The notes under the pieces were generated by a model. That model was not told where the DNA came from, did not search any database, and saw only the letters and a program-made list of their open reading frames with translations. A DNA stretch of 43,860 bases, taken from positions 1 to 43,860 of the IMG/VR virus record IMGVR_UViG_3300030450_000902. One strand, given 5' to 3'. This stretch comes from a virus. The position numbers were made by a program, and so were the translations under genes. How positions within the stretch are numbered: the first letter of the stretch is position 1; the number at the start of each line of letters is the position of its first letter. Below are positions 33,814 to 40,687 of the stretch, piece by piece.

Positions 33814-34030
33814 TTCCTCTTATACCTCTCACCTCATCAACAGCATTTGTAGCTGCTTCGGTAGTGGCTCCTAATTGTAAGAGTATATTAGTTACTTCAT
33901 TTAACATTTTAGCTAGTTCCATTATCTCTTGTTGTTGAGAACTAAGGGACTCTGCTAATGCTGTTAAGCAAACAACTATTTCAGGGTCAGCCTTACCTTG
34001 TAACCTTTCTCTTATTTCTCTAGCTTTCAT
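33806..34030 (-). CDS. Small helical protein
   Basis: A 74-residue acidic protein, helical throughout, with a coiled-coil-like heptad run in the middle (SSQQQEIMELAKMLNEVTNI). ATGA coupling links it to the upstream gene. Probably oligomeric. Function unknown. Confidence 0.65.
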   Translation of the reverse strand: MKAREIRERLQGKADPEIVVCLTALAESLSSQQQEIMELAKMLNEVTNILLQLGATTEAATNAVDEVRGIRGNE

Positions 34031-34263
34031 ATTCTTTCTCCAAGATTTCCTGCAGCTAGTATTTGTTCTACTCCAACTTGTTGATGTTTTGTTTGTGTTA
34101 TGACAAACTCATCTTTACCTGTATCAGGATTGTAAGTTAGCACTACTTTTATTGCACCTTTATATGATGCTGCTATAATTCCTAATCCAGTTTCTTTACT
34201 TCCTGTAGCTGTTGCAGACATTTTACGAGAACTCTTATCAATTACGCCATAAAAATGAGCCAT
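34027..34263 (-). CDS. Small hypothetical protein
   Basis: A 78-residue protein with strong AGGGAGG site before the ATG. Beta-rich pattern (GIIAASYKGAIKVVLTY, DEFVITQTKH). It resembles short conserved phage proteins next to recombination genes, but I cannot name the family. Confidence 0.65.
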   Translation of the reverse strand: MAHFYGVIDKSSRKMSATATGSKETGLGIIAASYKGAIKVVLTYNPDTGKDEFVITQTKHQQVGVEQILAAGNLGERI

Positions 34264-34273
34264 TTAATCCTCC

Positions 34274-34561
34274 CTATATTTGTTCAATTTCTAATTGCAA
34301 TGCTCTTAACTTTGTCGCTCTTTTTTCTAGATTAGCTGTAGCTCTATCAGCACGACCCAAGTCTTTGTCGAACATCTCCAGAGCTTTTTGCCACTGTGCT
34401 TCTAGTTGCTCCTTACGAGCAGCAGCTTGCATAAGAGTTAACTCTTCATATGCTCTTACAGGAGCTAACCTTCTTTCTCTTATCTTTGTGACTAACAACT
34501 CACGTTCATCTTCACTCATCTTAGTGAGGTCAGCCAAACTTATTGGTGTGTCTGCTTTCAT
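34274..34561 (-). CDS. Helical charged protein
   Basis: A 95-residue protein, nearly all helix with many Arg, Glu and Ala. Its start touches the stop of the oxygenase-like gene (shared base 34561). Possibly an oligomeric or DNA-associated small protein. No family recognised. Confidence 0.65.
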   Translation of the reverse strand: MKADTPISLADLTKMSEDERELLVTKIRERRLAPVRAYEELTLMQAAARKEQLEAQWQKALEMFDKDLGRADRATANLEKRATKLRALQLEIEQI

Positions 34562-35163
34562 TATTTAAAATCCGTATGAAAGTTAATTGAAAAACTTCTA
34601 CGTTCTCCTTCCAACTCTTTGGGCATTGGATATACTGCATGTCGTACTGATGCAGGGAATATATAGAAGTCACCTACACTAGGTATAAGATTCATTTGTG
34701 TAGTAATGAATGGAGCTAACTCACCATAGAACAAAGACAATGCACCACTCTCTCCATTCTTATGAGCTGGTTTACTTAATACTTCTTTAAAGTTGTCAGG
34801 TAATTTAAGATATCCAACAGATGTAATTAAACTTGTTGGATGTACATGATGTGGATTGTATTCTGTATGATCCATAGTACGATTGTACCAAGCGTCTTGT
34901 ACGTCCAAAGATATGTTCGCATTGAAATGTTTGGTGATATAATTTTGTGCTTGTTCTACAAACCAAGTCATTATGTTAGGGCTTAATCTTAGTTCATTCA
35001 TTCTAGCTTGTAACTTTATCTGTCCAATCAACTCCTTACTGTAATCAAATCTATCAAAGTTTTCTGGCATTGTTACAAATTCACAGTCAGCATTCAATTC
35101 ATCTACCATATCTTCTGGCATCTTCATGCCAACAATCGTAGGTCCAAATGGTTTTTGTTCCAT
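34561..35163 (-). CDS. Putative 2OG-Fe(II) oxygenase
   Basis: A 200-residue protein (start at ATG 35163, with GAGG 9 bases upstream; an ATG at 35172 sits too close to it). The C-terminal half has HHVHPTSLITSVGYL, which holds the first metal His, then VGDFYIFPASVRHAVYP with the distal His, and ERRSFSINF with the Arg that binds 2-oxoglutarate. This is the order of the phage 2OG-FeII_Oxy family, which hydroxylates proteins or nucleic acids. Substrate unknown. The HxH form rather than HxD is as in this family. Confidence 0.75.
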   Translation of the reverse strand: MEQKPFGPTIVGMKMPEDMVDELNADCEFVTMPENFDRFDYSKELIGQIKLQARMNELRLSPNIMTWFVEQAQNYITKHFNANISLDVQDAWYNRTMDHTEYNPHHVHPTSLITSVGYLKLPDNFKEVLSKPAHKNGESGALSLFYGELAPFITTQMNLIPSVGDFYIFPASVRHAVYPMPKELEGERRSFSINFHTDFK

Positions 35164-35164
35164 G

Positions 35165-35647
35165 CTATTCATCCTCTACAGGTTTTACATCGTAGTATGT
35201 ATTACCCTTCTTAGGTTTCGTAGAAGCTTTTACCGCATCATCTACGACAGCTTTTTCCACACCAGCACGAGCAAGATTGTTTAGTACATCAGTCAATGCC
35301 ACATTTTCGCCATCTTTGTTTTGGCGTTTAGTAAATACAAATGATCCATTGTCATGTAACACAAGTGTTTTGTTAGCAATGCCAGTTGGATCTACACCTA
35401 ATGCATCAGCACCAGAATCTAATGCTCGTTTAGATGTGTCGAATAGTTTCTTGTACTTACTATTGATTGCTGAATAAATTATGTAGTTGACCATTGCATT
35501 ATGCATGTCAGCTTCTTTGTTTACTTGTTCATTATCTTGGCTATCACTTTGAAACATTCTAAATAAATCTAAAGAATGATTATGTATGACATCGTTAATA
35601 TCATCTTGCATCTTACCAATAATGGTTGCTAGTTCATGTGCTTTCAT
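35165..35647 (-). CDS. Hypothetical protein
   Basis: A 160-residue acidic protein, helical in its first 90 residues and ending in a Lys-rich, probably disordered part. Coupled to the upstream gene by TAATG and one base short of the oxygenase start. May be a regulator or partner of the oxygenase. No family recognised. Confidence 0.65.
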   Translation of the reverse strand: MKAHELATIIGKMQDDINDVIHNHSLDLFRMFQSDSQDNEQVNKEADMHNAMVNYIIYSAINSKYKKLFDTSKRALDSGADALGVDPTGIANKTLVLHDNGSFVFTKRQNKDGENVALTDVLNNLARAGVEKAVVDDAVKASTKPKKGNTYYDVKPVEDE

Positions 35648-35937
35648 TATATTTTCCTCATCATCTCGTTGATTTCATTTGTTGCATGACTAATTACGTT
35701 AGTTAGTTCTAATATCTTATCTTGTATTACTTGTATTCTATCTCGAACTTCTTCTTCAGTTACATGTTCAAGATCATTGGTATCATAATGTCTTTCGAGT
35801 CCATTATAATCACAGACAGTAATACCAGCGTCATTATCTTGCCGGATTACAATCATAGGTTGTTGTGTATTTTGTGGATCTTCGGAGATAACACGAGCGA
35901 TATCTCCTGCTTTGAATAAAGATTCAACTTTTCTCAT
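35647..35937 (-). CDS. Small protein with SH3/KOW-like start and coiled-coil end
   Basis: A 96-residue acidic protein with GGGGAG before the ATG. The first 50 residues (FKAGDIARVISE...PMIVIRQDNDAGITVCDYNG) look like a small beta barrel; the rest is a helix with many Ile, Glu and Asn. The same two-part plan occurs in the protein at 28364-28690. Function unknown. Confidence 0.65.
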   Translation of the reverse strand: MRKVESLFKAGDIARVISEDPQNTQQPMIVIRQDNDAGITVCDYNGLERHYDTNDLEHVTEEEVRDRIQVIQDKILELTNVISHATNEINEMMRKI

Positions 35938-35949
35938 AGAACTCCCCTT

Positions 35950-36150
35950 CTATTTAATGGTTTGCTTCTGTTGTTGCTCTAATAAGTAATCAATTGCTTT
36001 ATTATTCTCTTTTATTTGTTTCTCTAATTTTCTCACCCGATATTCAGAGTTGATAGCACTACCAGCTCCTGCAAGTGGTAAAGCAAACGAACAACCGCAG
36101 AGTATTACCACACAAAGACCAACAATAAGTAATAGATTTGCTTGATTCAT
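35950..36150 (-). CDS. Small membrane or lipoprotein-like protein
   Basis: A 66-residue protein starting in TAATG overlap with the DUF932-like gene. Residues 5-30 are hydrophobic and include LCGCS, which could be a lipobox-like site (LCGC), although the motif is not perfect. A charged coiled-coil tail with many Gln follows. It would sit at the inner membrane. Possible lysis or exclusion role; unproven. Confidence 0.6.
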   Translation of the reverse strand: MNQANLLLIVGLCVVILCGCSFALPLAGAGSAINSEYRVRKLEKQIKENNKAIDYLLEQQQKQTIK

Positions 36151-37067
36151 TATGCAGCAATTTCCATGAACTCATCAGAGCTTATCCAAGATCTAACTTG
36201 TTGCTCTCTGTTCATGAGTGTTGATGCTTTATGATCGCTTTCAGTCTCTCGTATGGAGAATTCCCCTGAATCCGTGCTCGAATAGAACGTAGCTGCCGAG
36301 TATAACGCCCACACGGTACGTCCATGTGTATGGCACTCAATGCGGAATTGTCGCATGAGTTGTTGCACTCTACGTTCTGATACATTGGGCATTGCCTCGA
36401 AACACTTTTCAGCTTCTTCATCACTTATTTCCTTACCTACCCAATGACTCCATTGTTCTGCTTGTTTATAAAATATATCAACTGATGCTCTTAATCTGTC
36501 TGTTAACTTAGGAACTGTAAGCCCAGATGTATGTCGTTTGACAATCATATCATATGATCCTGTAACCATTCCATTTGTACAGAAGAAGTCAATTGCTCCG
36601 TGGTAAAACTTGAACGAGGATGAACCATCATACCCATTAATAATGATAGTTCGAAAGGCAATATCGGAGTGTCTGGACCCGATATCTGCACTAATGTTCG
36701 GGAAGATGTAATTTCTGATAGTTGTAGCTCCCAAGTATGATATTGAATCGGTTCTTCGCACATTGTCTAGTTCCTCATCTGACATAACTTCCATGAATGT
36801 ATCTTCTACTCCCTCACAGACATCCTTTGTGTGCAGTACCTTATAATTCTTTCCAACAACACCTAGACTATGAGGATAACCACTCCATTCTCTTACGATA
36901 TGCTTATGACTAGGATCTTCATAAAAATTATCGGTTCCTTTAAAGTAGCACGGTCTTTCCCATACAGGAAAGTATAAACTAGACTCATCACTAAATACTT
37001 CAGGCTTACTTCTTGTCTCATACTCGTTGTTGTTTGTTATTGGATGTAGTTGTGTAATGTTATTCAT
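36150..37067 (-). CDS. DUF932-like protein
   Basis: A 305-residue protein. I take ATG at 37067 because AAGGAGG stands 7 bases upstream. The core (about 140-190, FRTIIINGYDGSSSFKFYHG then FFCTNGMV and a later HTSGL) matches the DUF932 family found in phages and plasmids. The function of that family is not known. It is the first gene after the promoter-palindrome at 37103-37131, so it may be the start of a controlled unit. Confidence 0.75.
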   Translation of the reverse strand: MNNITQLHPITNNNEYETRSKPEVFSDESSLYFPVWERPCYFKGTDNFYEDPSHKHIVREWSGYPHSLGVVGKNYKVLHTKDVCEGVEDTFMEVMSDEELDNVRRTDSISYLGATTIRNYIFPNISADIGSRHSDIAFRTIIINGYDGSSSFKFYHGAIDFFCTNGMVTGSYDMIVKRHTSGLTVPKLTDRLRASVDIFYKQAEQWSHWVGKEISDEEAEKCFEAMPNVSERRVQQLMRQFRIECHTHGRTVWALYSAATFYSSTDSGEFSIRETESDHKASTLMNREQQVRSWISSDEFMEIAA

Positions 37068-37102
37068 TAAAACCTCCTTGTCCTTTATTGGATCAATGAT
37101 TG

Positions 37103-37131
37103 TTTGTACCATTATGGTACTTGTGTGTCAA
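37103..37131 (-). promoter_or_regulatory. Promoter with palindromic operator in its spacer
   Basis: On the minus strand, TTGACA (37131-37126) is followed after 17 bases by TACAAA (37108-37103). The spacer and -10 edge hold a perfect 15-base palindrome, GTACCAT-T-ATGGTAC (37106-37120). A protein bound there would block RNA polymerase. The unit drives the DUF932-like gene. The -35 is part of the shared TTGACACACAA motif. Confidence 0.6.
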
Positions 37132-37132
37132 T

Positions 37133-37165
37133 AAAAAAGCCCCCACACTATTGAAGTGTAGGGGC
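37133..37165 (-). terminator. Intrinsic terminator, minus strand
   Basis: Stem of 11 bp with one mismatch (37139-37149 with 37155-37165), five-base loop, and then TTTTTT on the minus strand (37138-37133). It ends the unit holding the HNH gene and lies directly before the promoter of the DUF932-like gene. Confidence 0.8.
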
Positions 37166-37241
37166 AGAGTCTAAGTCTTTAACATCACACAAGGAGGATA
37201 CCTGAAACGGTATTCCAACTTATTAGTATGAAGTTATAAAC

Positions 37242-37682
37242 CTATTCTGTCAACTGTTTATGGCTTCTTCCTGTATCAATAGCAGATACAGCTTCTCTAG
37301 ATACTCCATAAAGATCAGCACATTCTTGTTGTGTTTTTCCTTCTTTTCTTAATTTAATAATAGCTTTTACCACAATTTTGGGAAGTCCATGACGCTCTCG
37401 TTCTTTCATGTCATTCATATTATCTTGGTGTGAACCCCAACGTAAATGGTGAGGATTGCAACAAGTACCATTGTCACAACTATGTAATACTTGCCTATCT
37501 TCTTGTGCCTCGCCTGTAAAACATTCCAAGACGTAGGCATATGATGGACGGCATTTCCCTTGAACAGTAAAGTAGGGTCTGCCATCTTTGGCGTTAAGTC
37601 TTCCTTTCCATTCCCAACAGTCATTATTGTCTCCCATATTTACATGTTTAAAGACATCTTTAGGTGAATTAGTACGACTCAT
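37242..37682 (-). CDS. HNH endonuclease with C-terminal helix-turn-helix
   Basis: A 146-residue protein. I take ATG at 37682, coupled to the previous stop as ATGA; an upstream Met has no site. Residues 67-88 carry HSCDNGTCCNPHHLRWGSHQ, the HNH_3 core with His67, Asn76, His78/79 and His85. The C-terminal 40 residues (RKEGKTQQECADLYGVSREA) form a helix-turn-helix that would bind the target site. This is the make-up of free-standing homing-type nucleases. Confidence 0.88.
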   Translation of the reverse strand: MSRTNSPKDVFKHVNMGDNNDCWEWKGRLNAKDGRPYFTVQGKCRPSYAYVLECFTGEAQEDRQVLHSCDNGTCCNPHHLRWGSHQDNMNDMKERERHGLPKIVVKAIIKLRKEGKTQQECADLYGVSREAVSAIDTGRSHKQLTE

Positions 37683-37906
37683 TTGATTTCCAATACACTT
37701 TCTGTACCATCTGGATGCCAAGTGACACGATTTATACTACCATCATCTAATAGCTGTAAGAAAGTACCATTAGTAAAGTCACCGTTAGCCATTAACCATA
37801 AACGCCAATAGCCATACTCCATGTCTATGTCTATTCCATGTACACGTTCTACTCGGAGCTGTTTAATATGATTATCTAATGGCACTCGCATAGGTAGTGG
37901 ACGCAT
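37679..37906 (-). CDS. Small hypothetical protein upstream of the HNH gene
   Basis: A 75-residue protein starting at ATG 37906 with GGAGG five bases upstream. Trp-rich beta pattern (YGYWRLWLMANGDFTNGTF). Coupled to the HNH gene by ATGA, so the pair forms one small unit between two terminators. No family recognised. Confidence 0.65.
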   Translation of the reverse strand: MRPLPMRVPLDNHIKQLRVERVHGIDIDMEYGYWRLWLMANGDFTNGTFLQLLDDGSINRVTWHPDGTESVLEIK

Positions 37907-37920
37907 AATAACCTCCAAGC

Positions 37921-37932
37921 CGTAAGTCAAGG
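37921..37932 (-). promoter_or_regulatory. Shared motif CCTTGACTTACG
   Basis: This 12-mer on the minus strand occurs again at 39915-39926. TTGACT could be a -35 box, but the following -10 is unclear (TATTAT at a short 14-base spacing, overlapping the ribosome binding site). It lies just upstream of the 75-residue gene. Confidence 0.35.
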
Positions 37933-37960
37933 GGCGATTTACCTACCCTTCGATACAAAT

Positions 37961-37997
37961 AAAAAGTGAGAGATAGCACTTGAATGCTACCTCTCAC
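37961..37997 (-). terminator. Intrinsic terminator, minus strand
   Basis: Thirteen-position stem with one mismatch (37966-37978 with 37985-37997), six-base loop, then TTTTT on the minus strand (37965-37961). It ends the upstream minus unit that includes the 173-residue gene. Confidence 0.8.
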
Positions 37998-38009
37998 TAG
38001 ACATATTAG

Positions 38010-38531
38010 TTAAGCTGCTTTAACTTGTTGTGATTTATTTTGGTATGCTTGTCTATTAAGACTAGCTTTAGACTTAATCTCAGCATAACTAAGTTGTTCT
38101 AAATCTCTGCTAATATCATCATGCTTTCTGATATTAACTCCTAATATAATACCAGCAGTACGCATACGTTTAATCAATTGCTTTCTGAACGTTTCAACAT
38201 TGAGAATTTCATCTCCTTTATTCTCAGTATCAATATGCTCACTATCGGCATTAGTTGTTCCAAACCAATTGTCGATCACATATGCTTCTTTGGTAATACC
38301 TTGACCATTTAACTTTTGTAATCGTGACTCTGTATTAGGTAGTAATGTACCGCCAAGATATTCTATTTGACGTTCCATTGCTCCAGCTAATCCAAAGTGT
38401 GCTTGCCTATTTAGCCATGCATCATCACATAATATCCCTGTAATTTCTGCATGATCTATAGCTTGTTTAAGTTCTACATCATCTTCGTTAACAATTAATT
38501 CGTTCATAAATTCTATTACTGAAAAGCTCAC
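38010..38531 (-). CDS. Hypothetical protein
   Basis: A 173-residue protein. GTG at 38531 is chosen because AGGAG stands 7 bases before it; a longer frame up to 38567 has no such site. Mixed helices, Asp/Glu-rich in the middle, basic at the end. It overlaps nothing downstream and is followed by a terminator, so it is the last gene of its unit. Function unknown. Confidence 0.7.
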   Translation of the reverse strand: MSFSVIEFMNELIVNEDDVELKQAIDHAEITGILCDDAWLNRQAHFGLAGAMERQIEYLGGTLLPNTESRLQKLNGQGITKEAYVIDNWFGTTNADSEHIDTENKGDEILNVETFRKQLIKRMRTAGIILGVNIRKHDDISRDLEQLSYAEIKSKASLNRQAYQNKSQQVKAA

Positions 38532-38541
38532 TGTATTTCTC

Positions 38542-38922
38542 CTATGTGATTGTGAAATTTCTTCCATTTAAGTATTTGTCTTTATAGTCTTGTAGTGTTA
38601 GTTCGTTGTTTGTAATACGATGTTCTCTTGCATCGCTAACAGTCTCCCACTTTTCTATGTCAGTGGGTTGTCTCTTCTCATATAACAAGTTTCTTGATCT
38701 TACTTCACTTCTTAACCAATCAGGTAAGTCATCATAACCTGAGTCTCCATACTCGCTAAGATGTCTATTGACTTCTTCATCAGACATATAAGGCTTCACC
38801 TTATTCATAGCTGTTCGTATCTCTTTCGGTTCTTTTGGAATAGTTGGTAAATCTTTTTGTCTTGGTTCATGCCATATGCAATACAATACATAGTCATCTC
38901 CAAGTGGCCTAGATATACTCAT
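38542..38922 (-). CDS. Hypothetical charged protein
   Basis: A 126-residue protein with many charged and Tyr/Trp residues and an acidic middle (EEVNRHLSEYGDSGYDDLPD). ATGA overlap with the previous gene. No family recognised. Confidence 0.65.
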   Translation of the reverse strand: MSISRPLGDDYVLYCIWHEPRQKDLPTIPKEPKEIRTAMNKVKPYMSDEEVNRHLSEYGDSGYDDLPDWLRSEVRSRNLLYEKRQPTDIEKWETVSDAREHRITNNELTLQDYKDKYLNGRNFTIT

Positions 38923-39104
38923 ATCATCTCCTTTCTCCGAAACACCCCGAGCTTTTTACCACACCAAACCAACCAATGATTTTCTAGTTGTTCTATGTAA
39001 TCATCTTGTTGTTGTATGATCTCGTTTAGTTTTTGGAGTTCATTTAAACAACTAGTATAGTTGTATAAGTCCTCGTTTAATTCCATGTTCTTTATTGCTT
39101 TCAT
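38919..39104 (-). CDS. Small coiled-coil protein
   Basis: A 61-residue protein with GGAG site, helical with a heptad-like run (LNELQKLNEIIQQQDDYIEQ) and a basic end. Coupled by ATGA to the next gene. Unknown role. Confidence 0.6.
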   Translation of the reverse strand: MKAIKNMELNEDLYNYTSCLNELQKLNEIIQQQDDYIEQLENHWLVWCGKKLGVFRRKEMI

Positions 39105-39118
39105 GTTGTATCTCCTCC

Positions 39119-39238
39119 TTAACTATGTGTTATGTATAAGTATATGCACATACCAATACACCAGATGTATGCCCATGCGAGTACAGCGTAACAAATCCAA
39201 TCGGATTTGCTTCTTGGTTTAGGTAATGTAATTTTCAT
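39119..39238 (-). CDS. 39-residue single-span membrane protein
   Basis: ATG at 39238 with AGGAG 7 bases upstream, TAA at 39121-39119. A basic start (MKITLPKPRSKSDW) is followed by one membrane span rich in Trp, Tyr and Cys (ICYAVLAWAYIWCIGMCIYL). The stop codon touches the ribosome binding site of the next gene. One of several tiny membrane proteins in this part; may alter the host membrane early in infection. Confidence 0.7.
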   Translation of the reverse strand: MKITLPKPRSKSDWICYAVLAWAYIWCIGMCIYLYITHS

Positions 39239-39248
39239 TTTGTTTCTC

Positions 39249-39614
39249 CTATACTTTGTGAATGTGTACTGGGATGTTGTATTGGTGTGCGAGGTCAATC
39301 ATGTGTCCTGTTCCTCGTGACTTACCATCCCATAAAGCTACGAGTGCATCTGCATACATCGCCATCTCTGAGTTGCGTATGTATCCTGCTCTCTTACCAT
39401 GATGTGCCCAATTAGCTGGCATTCTCTTGATTGGAATATTATGAACAGTTGCCCATAGCTCACCTAGACGATCTGCTCCTCTAGCTGTTCCTGATACCAC
39501 TTCAGTAATTGGCATAAAGCCTTCTATTAAACTATCCATTATGAGCATCTGCATCGCATTTTCAACTACACCATAATCAGTAATATCTCTTGAACCTGCT
39601 ATGATTAATTTCAT
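39249..39614 (-). CDS. SLOG-family protein, YspA/DUF2493-like
   Basis: A 121-residue protein. The pattern IIAGSRDITDY at the start, VVSGTARGADRLGE near 39, GYIRNSEMAMYADALVALWDG near 78 and a final GT..MI segment fit the YspA/YpsA-related SLOG fold, which binds nucleotide-like ligands. Related domains occur in phages and in nucleotide-signal defence systems. Here it could sense or remove a host signal, or serve metabolism. Preceded by AGGAG that lies within the micro-ORF at 39617-39688. Confidence 0.8.
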   Translation of the reverse strand: MKLIIAGSRDITDYGVVENAMQMLIMDSLIEGFMPITEVVSGTARGADRLGELWATVHNIPIKRMPANWAHHGKRAGYIRNSEMAMYADALVALWDGKSRGTGHMIDLAHQYNIPVHIHKV

Positions 39615-39616
39615 GT

Positions 39617-39688
39617 TTAACTCCTATTAAAATTACCCAAAACCATATACACAAACACCAGAAGGAATAAAGCACACACTCTCAACAC
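39617..39688 (-). CDS. 23-codon hydrophobic micro-ORF ending at the SLOG gene start
   Basis: GTG at 39688 opens 23 codons, MLRVCALFLLVFVYMVLGNF plus three more residues, ending 2 bases before the SLOG gene ATG. Its last codons contain the AGGAG of that gene. It overlaps the 34-codon frame upstream by 7 bases. Its sequence resembles the micro-peptide at 40595-40687. Either a membrane peptide or a coupling leader. Confidence 0.4.
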   Translation of the reverse strand: MLRVCALFLLVFVYMVLGNFNRS

Positions 39689-39690
39689 GA
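39641..39690 (-). repeat. Element A of a pair of related 50-bp elements
   Basis: Aligns to 40641-40690 with roughly three quarters of bases identical and a few one- to two-base gaps. Shared blocks include CACAAAC-CCAGAAG, GCACACA and CAACACG (plus-strand reading). Both copies lie just upstream of a minus-strand gene. Confidence 0.6.
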
Positions 39691-39786
39691 AACATTTGTA
39701 TAGATTTTACCACATAAACTAACCAAATAACTGCTACATACTATATATAGTAGGACATACAACATGTTGTGTAAGGATCTATACAT
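39682..39786 (-). CDS. 34-residue membrane peptide with strong ribosome binding site
   Basis: ATG at 39786 with AAGGAGGTG 5 bases upstream, the best site in this region; TGA at 39684-39682. The peptide has a hydrophobic stretch NMLYVLLYIVCSSYLVSLCG and three Cys. It overlaps the micro-ORF downstream. A real product is likely from the site alone; a role in the membrane is inferred. Confidence 0.5.
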   Translation of the reverse strand: MYRSLHNMLYVLLYIVCSSYLVSLCGKIYTNVSC

Positions 39787-40033
39787 CTATACACCTCCTT
39801 GTGTTTATGTAATATCAATGACTTAGTGTTAGTTGTTGTTAGTAGTCGCTAACACGCTTAATTGCACATATAGTAACACTTAACTGCACATTAACACTGA
39901 TAAATGTCACACATCGTAAGTCAAGGACTCGTAGAGCAAGTCAAGGTAGCATTTGCCGAAGGCTGGACTGACGTTCCCTATTCTCTAATCACTTAACGTG
40001 TCCTGTTCTTACAGGACGCAATTCTTTAAGACA
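39787..40033. other. Gene-free control stretch
   Basis: No frame with a ribosome binding site. On the minus strand it carries two CCTTGACTT boxes exactly 20 bases apart (39918-39926 and 39938-39946) and a perfect 7-bp hairpin GTCCTGT-TCTT-ACAGGAC (40000-40017), extendable to 9 bp with a wobble pair. The second box has a possible -10, TATCAG, after 16 bases. Likely promoter and leader for the genes from 39786 down. Confidence 0.4.
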
Positions 40034-40070
40034 TAAAAAAAGGCTAGAAGGATGTTAATCCTTCTAGCCT
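40034..40070 (-). terminator. Strong intrinsic terminator, minus strand
   Basis: Perfect 13-bp stem (40041-40053 with 40058-40070), four-base loop, then TTTTTTT on the minus strand (40040-40034). It ends the first minus unit (99- and 53-residue genes). Confidence 0.9.
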
Positions 40071-40077
40071 ATGGTAG

Positions 40078-40239
40078 TTAGCTGATGATAGGTGCTATAC
40101 TAGCAATATCAGAATCAACTAGATATTGTCGATGATCATACTCGGCTTGAGCTTGGATCTTGTCGTGCTCTGTAGCGAATTGTGAGTTAATCAATGCTCT
40201 CAAATCTCTTAGTGTGTAGTCTTGGATATCATGTCTCAT
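40078..40239 (-). CDS. 53-residue hypothetical protein
   Basis: ATG at 40239 with AGG seven bases upstream, TAA at 40080-40078. Helical, acidic, no Cys (MRHDIQDYTLRDLRALINSQ at its start). Lies 60 bases after the 99-residue gene and 8 bases before a strong terminator, so it closes the first minus unit. Probably an early host-takeover or accessory protein by position. Confidence 0.65.
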   Translation of the reverse strand: MRHDIQDYTLRDLRALINSQFATEHDKIQAQAEYDHRQYLVDSDIASIAPIIS

Positions 40240-40298
40240 GTTGTAACCTCTTTATGTGAAGTGGGAGGATGAGATGTTCATCACCCTCCCTGTTGATG

Positions 40299-40598
40299 TT
40301 AAGACTTAACGAAATCAGCGAAAGCGTCACTGAGTTTAGGCTCACGAGTAAGAATTCCGTGATTGACCATAGCGGTTAACATATTGTAGCGATTAATTTT
40401 ACCAGCTTCCATCAACGAGGCTTGCTGGTCGAAAACTTTGAAGAACTTTTTCGCTGTTTTCGTTGCAGAGTTCTCATCAGGGAATTGCTCTGTCAATGAG
40501 TAGTTACTTTGCCAACTGGGAGCCGACAAGGTAATAACAACGTGCTTGCCAGAAGGATGACGCTTGATAGAAACAGATGGACGTGAAATATTATTCAT
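40299..40598 (-). CDS. 99-residue protein, first well-supported gene of the minus block
   Basis: ATG at 40598 has GGAG nine bases upstream and overlaps the TGA of the micro-ORF at 40595-40687 (ATGA). A longer frame to 40709 lacks support. The first 30 residues are basic and beta-like (RPSVSIKRHPSGKHVVITLS); the rest is helical. Base use is more GC-rich than in neighbouring small genes. Early regulator or host-interacting protein by position; family not known. Confidence 0.7.
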   Translation of the reverse strand: MNNISRPSVSIKRHPSGKHVVITLSAPSWQSNYSLTEQFPDENSATKTAKKFFKVFDQQASLMEAGKINRYNMLTAMVNHGILTREPKLSDAFADFVKS

Positions 40599-40687
40599 AA
40601 GTAGTAACTCCGTAAGTTGTTGTTGACTTGTCGTTGTGACAAACCATTCACAAACCCCAGAAGAAAGGAGCACACATGTTCCAACAC
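40595..40687 (-). CDS. 30-codon micro-ORF translationally coupled to the 99-residue gene
   Basis: GTG at 40687 opens 30 codons (starting MLEHVCSFLLGFVNGLSQ) and ends in ATGA overlap with the next gene. Its first 16 residues resemble the micro-peptide at 39617-39688 (shared pattern ML..VC.FLL.FV). No ribosome binding site is visible. Could be a leader. Confidence 0.35.
   Translation of the reverse strand: MLEHVCSFLLGFVNGLSQRQVNNNLRSYYL

Noticed and set aside
37906-37930. TTGACT...TATTAT as a promoter for the HNH unit
   Set aside because: Spacing of 14 is too short and the -10 would overlap the ribosome binding site; recorded only as a shared motif.
40259-40298. GGGAGG/CCTCCC hairpin after the 99-residue gene as a terminator
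   Set aside because: The stem is interrupted and no T run follows on the minus strand; the clear terminator is at 40034-40070.
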